NCBI GenBank assembly: GCA_019307945.1
Contig: JAFDIS010000012.1
Location: 1-64,000, forward strand
DNA: 64,000 nt
Reading direction: 5' to 3'
Source of the DNA: Deltaproteobacteria bacterium
GTDB taxonomy: Bacteria > Desulfobacterota > DSM-4660 > Desulfatiglandales > Desulfatiglandaceae
This document shows, piece by piece, positions 1-8,538 of this stretch. The notes below the pieces were generated by a model, which worked only from the letters and a program-made list of their open reading frames with translations, did no database searches and had not been told where the DNA came from. How positions within the stretch are numbered: position 1 is the first letter of the stretch; each line of letters starts with the position of its first letter. Both the position numbers and the translations under genes were made by a program.

Positions 1-3000
1 GAATGCAAACGCCTGGCCGAAGTTGACTTCCCAATTGCCGTTGTTTCAAAGCACTCGGCGCGGGAGAAATCTATCCGCCATGGCCATCCCTCGACACTTC
101 ATCTCTGGTGGGCGCGTCGGCCGCTGGCGGCGTGCCGGGCCATGCTTATGGCACTGCTGTTGCCTGATCCGTGTGATGCTAAGTGTCCCGAGGAATTCAG
201 AACAAAGGCGAGGGAATTGTTACTCAGAATGCCGGGATGGAATAGCCCGCGAATGAACCAACAGGTGAAATCGAACGAGGGGTTGCGTAAAGCGATCCTC
301 ACCTTCATCGGGGATTTCGCCAACTGGGACAACGCCGCGGACACGGAATACCTTGCGGCGGCCCGTGGCCTTGTCAAGGCCGCCCACCTGCCTACCGGCA
401 GGCAGGCCCGGTACGAACCGCCGCTCGTGGTGGACCCATTTGCCGGGGGCGGCTCGATTCCACTGGAGGCCCTGCGGCTTGGCTGCGAGGCGTTTGCCAG
501 CGATCTCAACCCCGTGGCCTGTCTTATCCTCAAGGTCATGCTGGAGGACATCCCGCGTCACGGGCCCGAACTGGCCGAGGAGCTGCGGCGGGTCGGCAAG
601 GAAATCAAAGAGAAGGCTGCGAAAGAACTCGCGGAGTTTTACCCAAAACGATGGATCGTGCCTGATAAGCTTAGAAAAAAACCACTCCTGCTTTTGTCTG
701 TTAAGGATTCAGGCGTCGCAGCAGTAACGGTTAGTGATGCTCAAGAGCATATCGACCAAAATGGTCCGATATACACTCATTATGTCCCCCGCAAAAAAGG
801 CCAGGAGCACGGCCCTCTAGCCATGCAGGTTGCTTGGGGTACTTTTCTAACTCACGGGGATGTTGATCGTAAACTTAATGAAATCGGCGCACGGATGCTG
901 AAACTCCAGGAAGAACAACCTATTGCTTATCTCTGGGCGCGGACGGTGAAGTGCGAGTCGCCTAACTGTGGGGCCGAAATTCCGCTCATGCGATCATTTT
1001 GGCTGTGCAAGAAAGCGAATCGGAAGAAAGCACTGAGGTACAAGGTCGTCCGCAAACCCTCTCCCTCTGGGAGAGGGTGGCGCGAAGCGCCGGGTGAGGG
1101 GCATCATGGACCCAATGTTATACCGAATGACCTGCTTCAATTCGCCCGCAACCTGCGCAAACAGCAAACGGACGCAGAAACTAAGATGTGGCATCTACTC
1201 CGCAACCGTCGTCTGGCAGGTAAAAAATTCCGTCGTCAGCATCCTATCCCTCCATATGTGGTTGACTTCTATTGTCATGCAGCTTCCTTGGTAATTGAAA
1301 TAGACGGAGGTCAACATTCGGAAAATCGGCAACATGACGAAAGACGCACAACATTTTTGGAGGAAAAAGGCCTGAGGGTCATTCGCTTTTGGAATAACGA
1401 AGTACTTGGAGAAACCGAAGCTGTTTTGCAGGTTATATGGAATGTTCTTCAAGAACCCTCACCCCTAACCCCTCTCCCAAAAGGAGAGGGGAGGAATGTG
1501 CCGCGGGTGGAATTCGAGATCTTCGAGCCGAAATCCGACAAGGAAGTGCCAAATGGAACGGTAACACGTGCCAAGGCCACGTGCCCATGCTGCGGGACGG
1601 TCCTTCCGCCAGAGCGGGTGCGTGCGCAACTGGCCGAGCAGCGTGGCGGCGCGGATGTGGTATTCGATGAGAAGGGCAACCGTATCGGTGGTGCACGAAT
1701 GACCGCCGTGGTGACCTTGCATCCGGGAATACAAGGCCGGCACTACCGTTTACCGACTGAAATTGACTACCAAGCGGTCTGGAAGGCGCAGAAACGGCTC
1801 CAACAGATACTCGATGGATGGGAGCAAGGCGATAAAAAGGGCCTTTGCCCAGTTCCGGATGAACCGACTCCAGCCGGAGGAGGTTCAGGTGCTGGTCGTG
1901 CGTTCAGTGTGCAGAAATATGGAATGACACACTTTCGAGACCTTTTTACTGCGCGCCAGGCAATCGGTCTATCTACCTTATCCACACTTGTTGATCGCAT
2001 TGGGGTCTCGTCGCCATTGAAGTTGGCATGTAAGAATGCCATGGCATTGGTTGCGAGCCGATGTGCCGACTACAACTCAGGATATGCGAGATGGGCTCAA
2101 TCCGGAGAGTTTGTCGGAAACACTTTTGGAAGACAGGCTTTAGGTCCATCATGGGATTTTTGTGAGACCTTCCTCTTGAGTTCTGAATCGGGCGGCTATC
2201 CGGGTGCCCTTGAATGGGTGGCCAAAGTTATAGACTCCCATGCCGGGGTGATTAGTTCTCCGGGGCAAGTCGAGGGTAGCGACGCATGCAACTCGCCACT
2301 TCCGGATGAATCATGTGGGGTTTGGTTTACAGATCCTCCGTACTATGATGCTGTGCCATATTCAGACCTGTCTGATTATTTTTTCGTGTGGCAGAAGCGT
2401 ACGATTCATCTGGTACCTAGAGTTTCTTTGGAACTCGGTGAACACTCAGGCCTCACTCCTAAAAGCTTTGAACTTGTACAGGACGAAACCAAAAAATGGA
2501 ACGATAAACCCAAGGATAAAGCATTTTTTGAAGAGCGTATGTCTTCAGCCTTTTCTGAGGGAAGGCGCATCTTAAAGAACATGGGTATCGGATCCGTAGT
2601 TTTTGCTCACAAAACCACAGAAGGCTGGGAGGCCCTATTAAATGGGATGATTCAGTCCTCTTGGAAGATATCAGCTTCTTGGCCTATCGCAAGCGAGAGA
2701 CCAGGACGTTTAAGAAGTCAGGACTCGGCCGCCCTTGCCACCAGTGTCCACCTCATCTGCCGTCCTCGTCCAGATGATGCGCCCGTGGGTGACTGGGCGG
2801 ATGTGCTGCGGGAGTTGCCCAGACGTGTTGGCGATTGGATGGAGCGGCTCCAGGCAGAAGGAATTCGCGGCGCGGACCTAGTCTTCGCCTGCATCGGACC
2901 GGCGCTGGAAATCTTCAGCCGCTATCGATCCGTCGAGACAGCCGAGGGCCGGGTAGTCGAGCTAGCGGAATATCTGGAGAAAGTCTGGGAAGTCGTAGGA

Positions 3001-3756
3001 CGTTTGGCCTTAGAGCAGGTGCTTGGCACGGCCGACCTGCCTGCCGGCAGGCAGGGGCAGGCTCGAAACGGCGCGGCCGGGGCTGTCGAGGAGGATGCGC
3101 GACTTACCGCGCTCTTCCTTTGGACTCTCCAGAGCACGAACGGCGAAACGAGTAACGGTGACAACAAAGCTGAAAGCGACGAAGACGAAGACGCCGCATC
3201 TCGCCTGCCTGCCGAAGCCTCGGCGCAGGCAGGCGGCAAACCCAACGGTTACAGCCTTGTCTTCGACGTGGTGCGTCGTTTCGCCCAGCCCCTCGGGATC
3301 GACCTGCCCAAGTGGGAAGGTCGGATCATCGAGACGAAAAAAGGCGTGGTGCGGCTCATGGCCGTCTCTGAGCGGGCCGGGCAACTCTTCGGCACTGCCG
3401 GGATTGAATCTGCCGTCGAAGAGCTGTTCTCAACACCCTCAAGCGGTCAAATGGTTCTTCCAGGGTTTGAAGAGCTGGCAGCAAAACAGAAACGCAAGCG
3501 TCGGGGACGGGGACAGAAGATCAGCATTGAAGATCCCGGCGAAATGGATGCATCGGCCACAACTCTTGATAGGGTACACGCGGCCATGCTTCTCCAGTCG
3601 GGAGGGCAGGCCAATGCTCTGCGCGCGCTTATCAAGGCAGAACAGGATCGGGGCCCGGACTTCCTGCGCCTGGCCAACGCCCTTTCTGCCCTGTATCCGA
3701 AAGGCAGCGAAGAAAAACGATTGCTGGACGCGATGCTTCTGGCGGTTCACAGATAG
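1..3756 (+). CDS. DUF1156-type adenine-specific DNA methylase, 5' partial, with nested DUF559 domain
   Basis: The frame is open from base 1, so the start lies upstream of the window. The first codons already read a typical DUF1156 N-terminus ([25 protein letters not shown]). SAM-binding motif I, DPFAGGGS, is at about 433-456, and the catalytic DPPY motif with YYD after it is at about 2332-2349. Zinc-ribbon cysteines (CESPNCG, CPCCG) lie near 951-971 and 1582-1596. This is the COG1743 type of predicted N6-adenine DNA methylase, usually found with a DUF499 ATPase, which is present three genes on. Between the two halves of the zinc region the protein is interrupted in frame at about 1057-1491 by a DUF559 endonuclease-like domain. 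It also carries three CCTGCC...GGCAGG palindromes. Base composition is patchy, with AT-richer stretches near 640-900, 1120-1450 and 1910-2720, as in a mosaic gene. Family assignment is firm; target sequence is unknown. Confidence 0.9.
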   Translation, partial: ECKRLAEVDFPIAVVSKHSAREKSIRHGHPSTLHLWWARRPLAACRAMLMALLLPDPCDAKCPEEFRTKARELLLRMPGWNSPRMNQQVKSNEGLRKAILTFIGDFANWDNAADTEYLAAARGLVKAAHLPTGRQARYEPPLVVDPFAGGGSIPLEALRLGCEAFASDLNPVACLILKVMLEDIPRHGPELAEELRRVGKEIKEKAAKELAEFYPKRWIVPDKLRKKPLLLLSVKDSGVAAVTVSDAQEHIDQNGPIYTHYVPRKKGQEHGPLAMQVAWGTFLTHGDVDRKLNEIGARMLKLQEEQPIAYLWARTVKCESPNCGAEIPLMRSFWLCKKANRKKALRYKVVRKPSPSGRGWREAPGEGHHGPNVIPNDLLQFARNLRKQQTDAETKMWHLLRNRRLAGKKFRRQHPIPPYVVDFYCHAASLVIEIDGGQHSENRQHDERRTTFLEEKGLRVIRFWNNEVLGETEAVLQVIWNVLQEPSPLTPLPKGEGRNVPRVEFEIFEPKSDKEVPNGTVTRAKATCPCCGTVLPPERVRAQLAEQRGGADVVFDEKGNRIGGARMTAVVTLHPGIQGRHYRLPTEIDYQAVWKAQKRLQQILDGWEQGDKKGLCPVPDEPTPAGGGSGAGRAFSVQKYGMTHFRDLFTARQAIGLSTLSTLVDRIGVSSPLKLACKNAMALVASRCADYNSGYARWAQSGEFVGNTFGRQALGPSWDFCETFLLSSESGGYPGALEWVAKVIDSHAGVISSPGQVEGSDACNSPLPDESCGVWFTDPPYYDAVPYSDLSDYFFVWQKRTIHLVPRVSLELGEHSGLTPKSFELVQDETKKWNDKPKDKAFFEERMSSAFSEGRRILKNMGIGSVVFAHKTTEGWEALLNGMIQSSWKISASWPIASERPGRLRSQDSAALATSVHLICRPRPDDAPVGDWADVLRELPRRVGDWMERLQAEGIRGADLVFACIGPALEIFSRYRSVETAEGRVVELAEYLEKVWEVVGRLALEQVLGTADLPAGRQGQARNGAAGAVEEDARLTALFLWTLQSTNGETSNGDNKAESDEDEDAASRLPAEASAQAGGKPNGYSLVFDVVRRFAQPLGIDLPKWEGRIIETKKGVVRLMAVSERAGQLFGTAGIESAVEELFSTPSSGQMVLPGFEELAAKQKRKRRGRGQKISIEDPGEMDASATTLDRVHAAMLLQSGGQANALRALIKAEQDRGPDFLRLANALSALYPKGSEEKRLLDAMLLAVHR
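387..406. repeat. In-frame palindromic element, copy 1
   Basis: CCTGCCTACCGGCAGGCAGG, a near-perfect palindrome inside the methylase, read as LPTGRQ. Confidence 0.75.
1057..1101 (+). repeat. Left palindromic flank of the DUF559 insert
   Basis: A hairpin with CCCTCTCCC/GGGAGAGGG arms (1057-1077) is followed by a second small hairpin, GGCGCGAAGCGCC (1079-1091), and by GGGTGAGGGG (1092-1101). The outer motif is the inverted counterpart of the element at 1456-1491. Confidence 0.8.
1456..1491 (+). repeat. Right palindromic flank of the DUF559 insert
   Basis: CCCTCACCCC (1456-1465) is followed by the hairpin CCCCTCTCC-caaaa-GGAGAGGGG (1469-1491). It is in inverted orientation to the left flank, so the DUF559 module sits between two matching ends facing inward. 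Confidence 0.8.
3036..3055. repeat. In-frame palindromic element, copy 2
   Basis: CCTGCCTGCCGGCAGGCAGG inside the methylase, read as LPAGRQ in the same phase as copy 1. Confidence 0.8.
3202..3235. repeat. In-frame palindromic element, copy 3 (long form)
   Basis: Arms CGCCTGCCTGC and GCAGGCAGGCG enclose a smaller inner stem (GCCGA/TCGGC). It is read as [11 protein letters not shown] within an acidic linker of the methylase. Confidence 0.8.
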
Positions 3757-3765
3757 GAGGCTTAC

Positions 3766-5001
3766 ATGCTTACGAGTTTCACGGTGCACGATTTCAAATC
3801 CTTAAAGGATGCTACGATCAAATTGCCCAAAATGGCGGTTCTTTTTGGGCCCAACGCTGCTGGCAAAAGCAATCTCTTGGATGCTATTCAGGCTCTTTCG
3901 CGAATCGGTACTCAGCGCACCCTTGCAGATGCAATAGGCGACCCGATTCGTGGCCATCCTATTGAAGCCTTTTCCTTTCCCTCCGGTGGGATGCCCGAAC
4001 TGCTTTCCAATCCGTCGGCACAGTTTTCTCTCGAGGCAGAAATGACAATCGGGAGAGAGAAATACACTTATCGCATTACGGTGGAAATTGAGCCAAGTTC
4101 TGGCAAACTAAAAATTAACGATGAATATTTGGCGTTGTTGGGGAAAACCGGTGAACCCAAAGGCAGGCCAGCCATAGAACGGGTAGGGGAGAATCTCCAC
4201 ATCAGGCGTAAAAGCAAGCCAGCACATCCGCGCCAGGAGCCGATCGGTCTGAACCATTCCATCTTATCTGATCCGCGCCTGGGCGGTATCGAGTACCGTT
4301 GGCTGGAAAAAGTCCGAGGGGAACTGGCTGACTGGCGCTCTTACTATCTCGACCCCCGTGTAGCGATGCGTTACCCACAACCTCCTACCGATGTGGGAGA
4401 TATCGGTGTTTTAGGGGACTACATCGCTCCGTTTCTGTACAAGCTTCGTGCAGATCATCCCAAGCATTTCGATGCGGTTCTTCGGGCGTTGCGTTCGATC
4501 ATTCCAAGTGTGGAGGCGCTCACTGTCGATTTGGACAAGCGTCGCGGAACACTGGATTTACTGATTCGTCAGAACGGCGTGGACTACTCATCACGCATTG
4601 TATCTGAGGGCACACTTCGCGTTCTAGCTCTATGTGCAATCGCAGTAAACCCTTGGGGAGGATCACTGCTTGCCTTCGAGGAACCTGAGAACGGTGTCCA
4701 TCCTAGGCGGTTGGAGTTAATAGCTGAACTTTTTTTTGCATTGGCACTGGAGCAAGGACAGCAAGTAGTGGTTACCACACATTCCCCTCTTTTCTGTGAT
4801 GCAGTATTGAAACGGGCACGATCTTGTCAGAAAGATATCGGACTTTTTAACGTCCGGCGCGACGGCCAGGCAACCATCATACAACCTTTTGAAGTCACAG
4901 GTCCTTTATTCACTGATTCTGAAATTTCCAACGCTCTGACTTCAGGAACCGAGGACGGGCTTTTCGAAAACCTCCTCCTGCGAGGGATGCTTGATGAGTA
5001 A
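3766..5001 (+). CDS. OLD-like AAA family ATPase (ABC/SMC-type, no TOPRIM domain)
   Basis: 411 aa. Walker A FGPNAAGKS is at residues 27-35. The ABC-like signature (IVSEGTLRVLALCAI) is near residue 280, Walker B (LLAFEEPENGVHP) near 300-313 and the H-loop (VVVTTHSPLF) near 335-345. This is the AAA_21/OLD-like ATPase fold. In full-length OLD proteins a nuclease TOPRIM domain follows; here the C-terminus is short and a separate TOPRIM-like gene overlaps it by 8 nt (ATGAGTAA). The gene starts 9 nt after the methylase stop. The pair is visibly more AT-rich than the methylase and DUF499 genes on either side, which suggests separate acquisition. ATPase-plus-TOPRIM pairs act in phage defence in systems such as PARIS; that role is inferred here. 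Confidence 0.85.
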   Translation: MLTSFTVHDFKSLKDATIKLPKMAVLFGPNAAGKSNLLDAIQALSRIGTQRTLADAIGDPIRGHPIEAFSFPSGGMPELLSNPSAQFSLEAEMTIGREKYTYRITVEIEPSSGKLKINDEYLALLGKTGEPKGRPAIERVGENLHIRRKSKPAHPRQEPIGLNHSILSDPRLGGIEYRWLEKVRGELADWRSYYLDPRVAMRYPQPPTDVGDIGVLGDYIAPFLYKLRADHPKHFDAVLRALRSIIPSVEALTVDLDKRRGTLDLLIRQNGVDYSSRIVSEGTLRVLALCAIAVNPWGGSLLAFEEPENGVHPRRLELIAELFFALALEQGQQVVVTTHSPLFCDAVLKRARSCQKDIGLFNVRRDGQATIIQPFEVTGPLFTDSEISNALTSGTEDGLFENLLLRGMLDE

Positions 5002-5602
5002 GAAAGTAGTAATTGATATTTTTGTGGAGGACCGTGCACACGAAGCATTTCTCAAGCCACTCATCGAACGCATTGCACAAGAAGAAAATATCGTAGTGCT
5101 AACAAGAGTGAGATCTGCGCGAGGCGGGCACGGGAAGGCTATGGAAGAGTATAAGTTGTACCAGGACAATCTGTTAAAAGGCTTCTTGAGAGATGCGCAT
5201 CCAGATTTAGTCGTGGTTGCCATTGATGGAAATTGCTGGTCTTTTTCAAAGATGCGAGATGAAATACAGAACAAGACAAGACCTGAATTGAAACATCTAA
5301 TCGTGGCTGCCTGTCCAGACCCGCATATAGAACGCTGGTATCTTGCAGACCCCAATTCATTCTATGATGTCATCGGGAATCTCCCCAGGGTTGGCAGAAA
5401 AAAATGCAGGCGCAACTACTACAAGAATATCCTTACCGGTACCATTCGGAATGCGGGACATCCGCTCACTTTAGGCGGTATGGAATTCGCCCAGGATCTG
5501 GTGGCTGCAATGGATCTTTATCAAGCTGGAAGAAACGATCATTCCCTGGATGCATTCGTAAATGAGTTGCGCGGGAAGTTTAAACAACTGATAGCTACAT
5601 GA
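4994..5602 (+). CDS. TOPRIM/DUF4276-like protein, partner of the OLD-like ATPase
   Basis: 202 aa from ATG 4994; the TTG at 4991 is less likely. The N-terminal strand carries the acidic residue expected of a TOPRIM fold (VIDIFVEDRAHEAFLKPLIE), then comes LVVVAIDGN in the position of the DxD motif, and HIERWYLADPNSFYDVIG downstream. This layout matches DUF4276/RloB-like small TOPRIM proteins. Such proteins are typical partners of stand-alone AAA_21 ATPases and are thought to be nucleases that the ATPase controls. The start overlaps the ATPase stop by 8 nt, so the two are translationally coupled. The family call rests on motif pattern only. Confidence 0.7.
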   Translation: MSKKVVIDIFVEDRAHEAFLKPLIERIAQEENIVVLTRVRSARGGHGKAMEEYKLYQDNLLKGFLRDAHPDLVVVAIDGNCWSFSKMRDEIQNKTRPELKHLIVAACPDPHIERWYLADPNSFYDVIGNLPRVGRKKCRRNYYKNILTGTIRNAGHPLTLGGMEFAQDLVAAMDLYQAGRNDHSLDAFVNELRGKFKQLIAT

Positions 5603-5612
5603 GAAGGTCATT

Positions 5613-8510
5613 ATGGAACCCTGGTACAAGATAGCCAAACCGCGCAAGGAAGTAAGGGAAGGCCGCTCGTTTAACCCGGACGAGTTCGCCATCCACATGG
5701 AGCAGGTCATTGCTAAGACCGCGCCGGAAGATTACCGGGAGCCCGAGCAATTTTTTGCGCGGACTTGCTTCACGCGGGCGCTGCGAGAGCATGCGGGGAT
5801 GGTGCTTCGCCGGCTCTCTGGTGAGACAGCGAACACCGCGCCTGTCATGACGCTTATCACTCAGTTCGGCGGCGGTAAGACCCACACTCTGACAGCTCTC
5901 TATCATCTCGTCACGAACGGGCCTAAGGCCTTAGGCTATCCGGGTATCGATGACTTGATCAAGGAAGCGGGTATAAGCACTGTGCCCCACGCCAGGGTCG
6001 CTACCTTTGTGGGCAACGCCTGGGACCCCCAGGCAGGAAGGGAGACGCCATGGATCGATGTCGCCCGGCAGCTTGCCGGAGATAAGGGCGTAAACGTGCT
6101 CGGCGCGGCTGCGAAGACCACGCCGCCGGGTACGGAGGCGCTTGCCCGCGTCTTCCAGGCAGCAAACGGTCCGGTGCTCTTGCTCTTCGATGAAGTGCTC
6201 AACTTTCTGAACCGGCATCGGGGCATGGCCGACCAGTTTCACGCCTTCATCCAGAACCTGACCGTGGCTACCACAGGAACTACTCAGGGCGCGGCGGTTA
6301 TCAGCTTGCCCCGGAGCCAGGTTGAGATGACCGAATGGGACATGCAGTGGCAGGACAAGATTACAAAGGTTGTCCGCCGAGTGGCTAAAGATCTCATCGC
6401 GAACGACGAGACTGAGATCAGCGAAGTGGTCCGCCGTCGTCTCTTCGAGGACATTGGCAGCGACAGAGTCCGCAAGAACATATGCAAAGCATACGCAAAT
6501 TGGTGCTTTGAGCGCCGTGCACAACTTCCGCCGGAATGGACGGCTGTGGATAGTACCACGACGGAAGCCAAGTCCAGGGAGTACCTGCGCAAGCGATTTG
6601 AGGTTTGCTACCCGTTCCATCCGGCGACGTTATCGGTGTTTCAACGCAAGTGGCAGGCCCTTTCCCAGTATCAGCAGACGCGCGGGACGCTCGCCATGCT
6701 TGCGCAGTGGATTTCCTGGGCCTATCGAACCGGATTCACCGAGGCCAGACGCGAGCCGGTGATCACCCTCGGGTCAGCGCCCCTGGATGTGCCGGAATTT
6801 CGCAGCGTTGTGCTGGGGCAGCTCGGGGAATCCCGACTTGTGGCGGCCATCGATTCCGATATCTCAGGAGCACAATCCCACGCCCGTGCCCTTGATGCGG
6901 ATACCAAAGGAGCGCTGCGCAATATCCATCGCCGGGTCGCCACCACGATTCTTTTCGAGTCGTCCGGGGGCCAGATTGACAAAGTGGCGCACCTGCCGGA
7001 ATTGCGCTTCGCGCTCGGTGAGCCCTGTCTGCGTGCGGGCACGCACAGGCAGGCGGAGGTGGACACGACCTCTGTGGACAACGCTGCATTTGCGCTGGAA
7101 GACAAATCATACTTCATCCGGCGCGTGGGCTCGGACGGCTTCAAGATAAGCCACCAGCCGACCATGAAGAAGGTCGTGAATGACCGGCGTGCTTCTCTCG
7201 ATGAAGACACCGAGATCAAGCCCGCTATGAGGACGCTTGTCCAGAAGGAGTTCGGCAGGGGCGCGAGCATTCCCATTGTTCCTTTCCCGGCCGATGGGTC
7301 ATCCGTTCAGGACACGCCGAGGCTTACCCTGGTACTGGTCGACCCCGACTCTGAATGGACGCCTGCCTGCGCCGCGGCCGCGGCAGGCAGGGGAAGCGCC
7401 GTGCCTGCCGGCAGGCAGGGAACACTACGCGAGCAGATCGCGGAATGGACCAGGCAACGCGGCAAGTCACCTAGGTTGTACCCCGGCTCGCTTGTCTGGT
7501 GTCTCAAGAAACCGGGACGCGACCTCCGCGACAAGGTGGAACTCTGGCTGGCATGGAAGCGCGTGGCCAAGGAGATTGCTGAGGGAACCTTGGGAGGCGA
7601 TTTCGACCGTGCTGACCGGGCGGATATACAATCGAAAGTGTCGGATGCCGAGGAAGCGGCTAAAGATGAGGTGTGGGGTGGCTATCGTTTCGTTGTCATC
7701 GCAGACAGCCATGAGCCGGACCTGCCTGCGCCGCAAAGCGAAGCGACGCGGCAGGCAGGTGGACTGAAGACCATTGATCTCGGCGCAGGACATTCCAGCG
7801 GTGGCGAGACGCTCTGCGGGCGCGTTATCACCGCACTGAAGTCCCAAGCCCTTCTCAACGAGTCAGTGGGCGCGGGTTACATTGAGCGCAACTGGCCCCC
7901 GGCGCTTCAGGAATCCGGCGCGTGGCCGCTGGCGAGTCTTCGGCAGAGTTTCCTCAACGGATCGCTGACCCGCCTGCTCGATCCGGACACCACGCTGCGC
8001 ACCAAGATCGTTGAGTTTGTCTCCAAGGGCGACTTTGGGCTGGCTTCCGGCCAAAAGCCTGACGGAACGTATGAGCGTGTATGGTTCAATGAACCGCTCG
8101 GGGCTGACGAGGTAGCCTTTGAATCGGGTGTGTTCCTTCTCTTGAAGTCAAAGGCCAAGGCGCTGAAGATCATGCCTGAACCGGGGGCTGAGCCTAAACC
8201 TACTCCTGTACCTGAACCCATGCCTGTCGGGGGGCGCGGCGAGCCGATCCCAGGTCCCAGCCCTGAACCGGAACCAGCACCTACACCTAGTGCAGGTAAA
8301 CGGAAGTTCCGAATTTCCGGTGAGGTGCCCCCAGAAATCTGGAACCGGCTGGGAACGAAGGTCCTGCCGAAGTTGCGCAACGGCTCGGATCTCAAGATCG
8401 AAATCGAGTTTTCTGTGACCATTGACGGACAGCTTGTGCAGAGCTTCGAAACTGATCTCAAACAGATACTCGAAGATCTTGGCCTGACGAAAAAAGTTAA
8501 AATTCAATGA
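5613..8510 (+). CDS. DUF499-type (COG1483) AAA+ ATPase
   Basis: 965 aa. Walker A lies in TQFGGGKTHTLTALYHLV (near residue 90) and Walker B in VLLLFDEVLNFLNRH (near residue 190). A long central region includes FEVCYPFHPATLSVFQRKWQ, which is typical of the family. A proline-rich hinge (PEPGAEPKPTPVPEP and more) near 850-900 precedes a C-terminal domain (KRKFRISGEVPPEIWNRLG). DUF499 ATPases occur with DUF1156 methylases in defence islands; their mechanism is not established. Four CCTGCC...GGCAGG palindromes lie in frame in the C-terminal half (7024-7759) without breaking it. It starts 10 nt after the TOPRIM gene, so it is part of the same operon. Confidence 0.88.
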   Translation: MEPWYKIAKPRKEVREGRSFNPDEFAIHMEQVIAKTAPEDYREPEQFFARTCFTRALREHAGMVLRRLSGETANTAPVMTLITQFGGGKTHTLTALYHLVTNGPKALGYPGIDDLIKEAGISTVPHARVATFVGNAWDPQAGRETPWIDVARQLAGDKGVNVLGAAAKTTPPGTEALARVFQAANGPVLLLFDEVLNFLNRHRGMADQFHAFIQNLTVATTGTTQGAAVISLPRSQVEMTEWDMQWQDKITKVVRRVAKDLIANDETEISEVVRRRLFEDIGSDRVRKNICKAYANWCFERRAQLPPEWTAVDSTTTEAKSREYLRKRFEVCYPFHPATLSVFQRKWQALSQYQQTRGTLAMLAQWISWAYRTGFTEARREPVITLGSAPLDVPEFRSVVLGQLGESRLVAAIDSDISGAQSHARALDADTKGALRNIHRRVATTILFESSGGQIDKVAHLPELRFALGEPCLRAGTHRQAEVDTTSVDNAAFALEDKSYFIRRVGSDGFKISHQPTMKKVVNDRRASLDEDTEIKPAMRTLVQKEFGRGASIPIVPFPADGSSVQDTPRLTLVLVDPDSEWTPACAAAAAGRGSAVPAGRQGTLREQIAEWTRQRGKSPRLYPGSLVWCLKKPGRDLRDKVELWLAWKRVAKEIAEGTLGGDFDRADRADIQSKVSDAEEAAKDEVWGGYRFVVIADSHEPDLPAPQSEATRQAGGLKTIDLGAGHSSGGETLCGRVITALKSQALLNESVGAGYIERNWPPALQESGAWPLASLRQSFLNGSLTRLLDPDTTLRTKIVEFVSKGDFGLASGQKPDGTYERVWFNEPLGADEVAFESGVFLLLKSKAKALKIMPEPGAEPKPTPVPEPMPVGGRGEPIPGPSPEPEPAPTPSAGKRKFRISGEVPPEIWNRLGTKVLPKLRNGSDLKIEIEFSVTIDGQLVQSFETDLKQILEDLGLTKKVKIQ
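7024..7053. repeat. In-frame palindromic element, copy 4 (degenerate)
   Basis: CCTGTCTGCGTGC...CGCACAGGCAGG in the DUF499 gene, read as CLRAGTHRQA. It is the most diverged copy and is in a different phase from copies 1-3. Confidence 0.6.
7362..7391. repeat. In-frame palindromic element, copy 5
   Basis: CCTGCCTGC, then a GC-rich palindromic core, then GGCAGGCAGG, in the DUF499 gene. It adds an alanine-rich run (ACAAAAAGRG) and lies 12 bp before copy 6. Confidence 0.78.
7404..7419. repeat. In-frame palindromic element, copy 6
   Basis: CCTGCCGGCAGGCAGG in the DUF499 gene, read as VPAGRQ in the same phase as copies 1 and 2. It is nearly adjacent to copy 5. Confidence 0.78.
7721..7759. repeat. 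In-frame palindromic element, copy 7 (long loop)
   Basis: CCTGCCTGCGCCGC and GCGGCAGGCAGG arms around an A-rich loop in the DUF499 gene, read as LPAPQSEATRQAGG. Confidence 0.78.
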
Positions 8511-8538
8511 ATCTCATGGAATTTGGAGAGAAGAAAGA

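Larger units (their letters stand above)
1057..1491 (+). other. DUF559 (PD-(D/E)XK-like) module inserted in frame inside the methylase
   Basis: This stretch codes for a nearly complete stand-alone DUF559/VSR-like protein: [37 protein letters not shown], then [19 protein letters not shown] and [13 protein letters not shown]. The D, ExDGxQH and RFWNNEV signatures are those of the family, whose members are small PD-(D/E)XK-fold proteins with mostly unproven nuclease activity. It is flanked by two palindromic elements in inverted orientation, which are translated as PSPSGRG and [10 protein letters not shown]. The methylase frame runs through both junctions without a stop, so either one fusion protein is made or the insertion is tolerated in a loop next to the zinc ribbon. 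Confidence 0.82.

Noticed and set aside
2031-2060. TGGCAT followed by TTGC, sigma-54-like, inside the methylase
   Set aside because: The spacing is 3 bp, not 5, and it lies within coding sequence.
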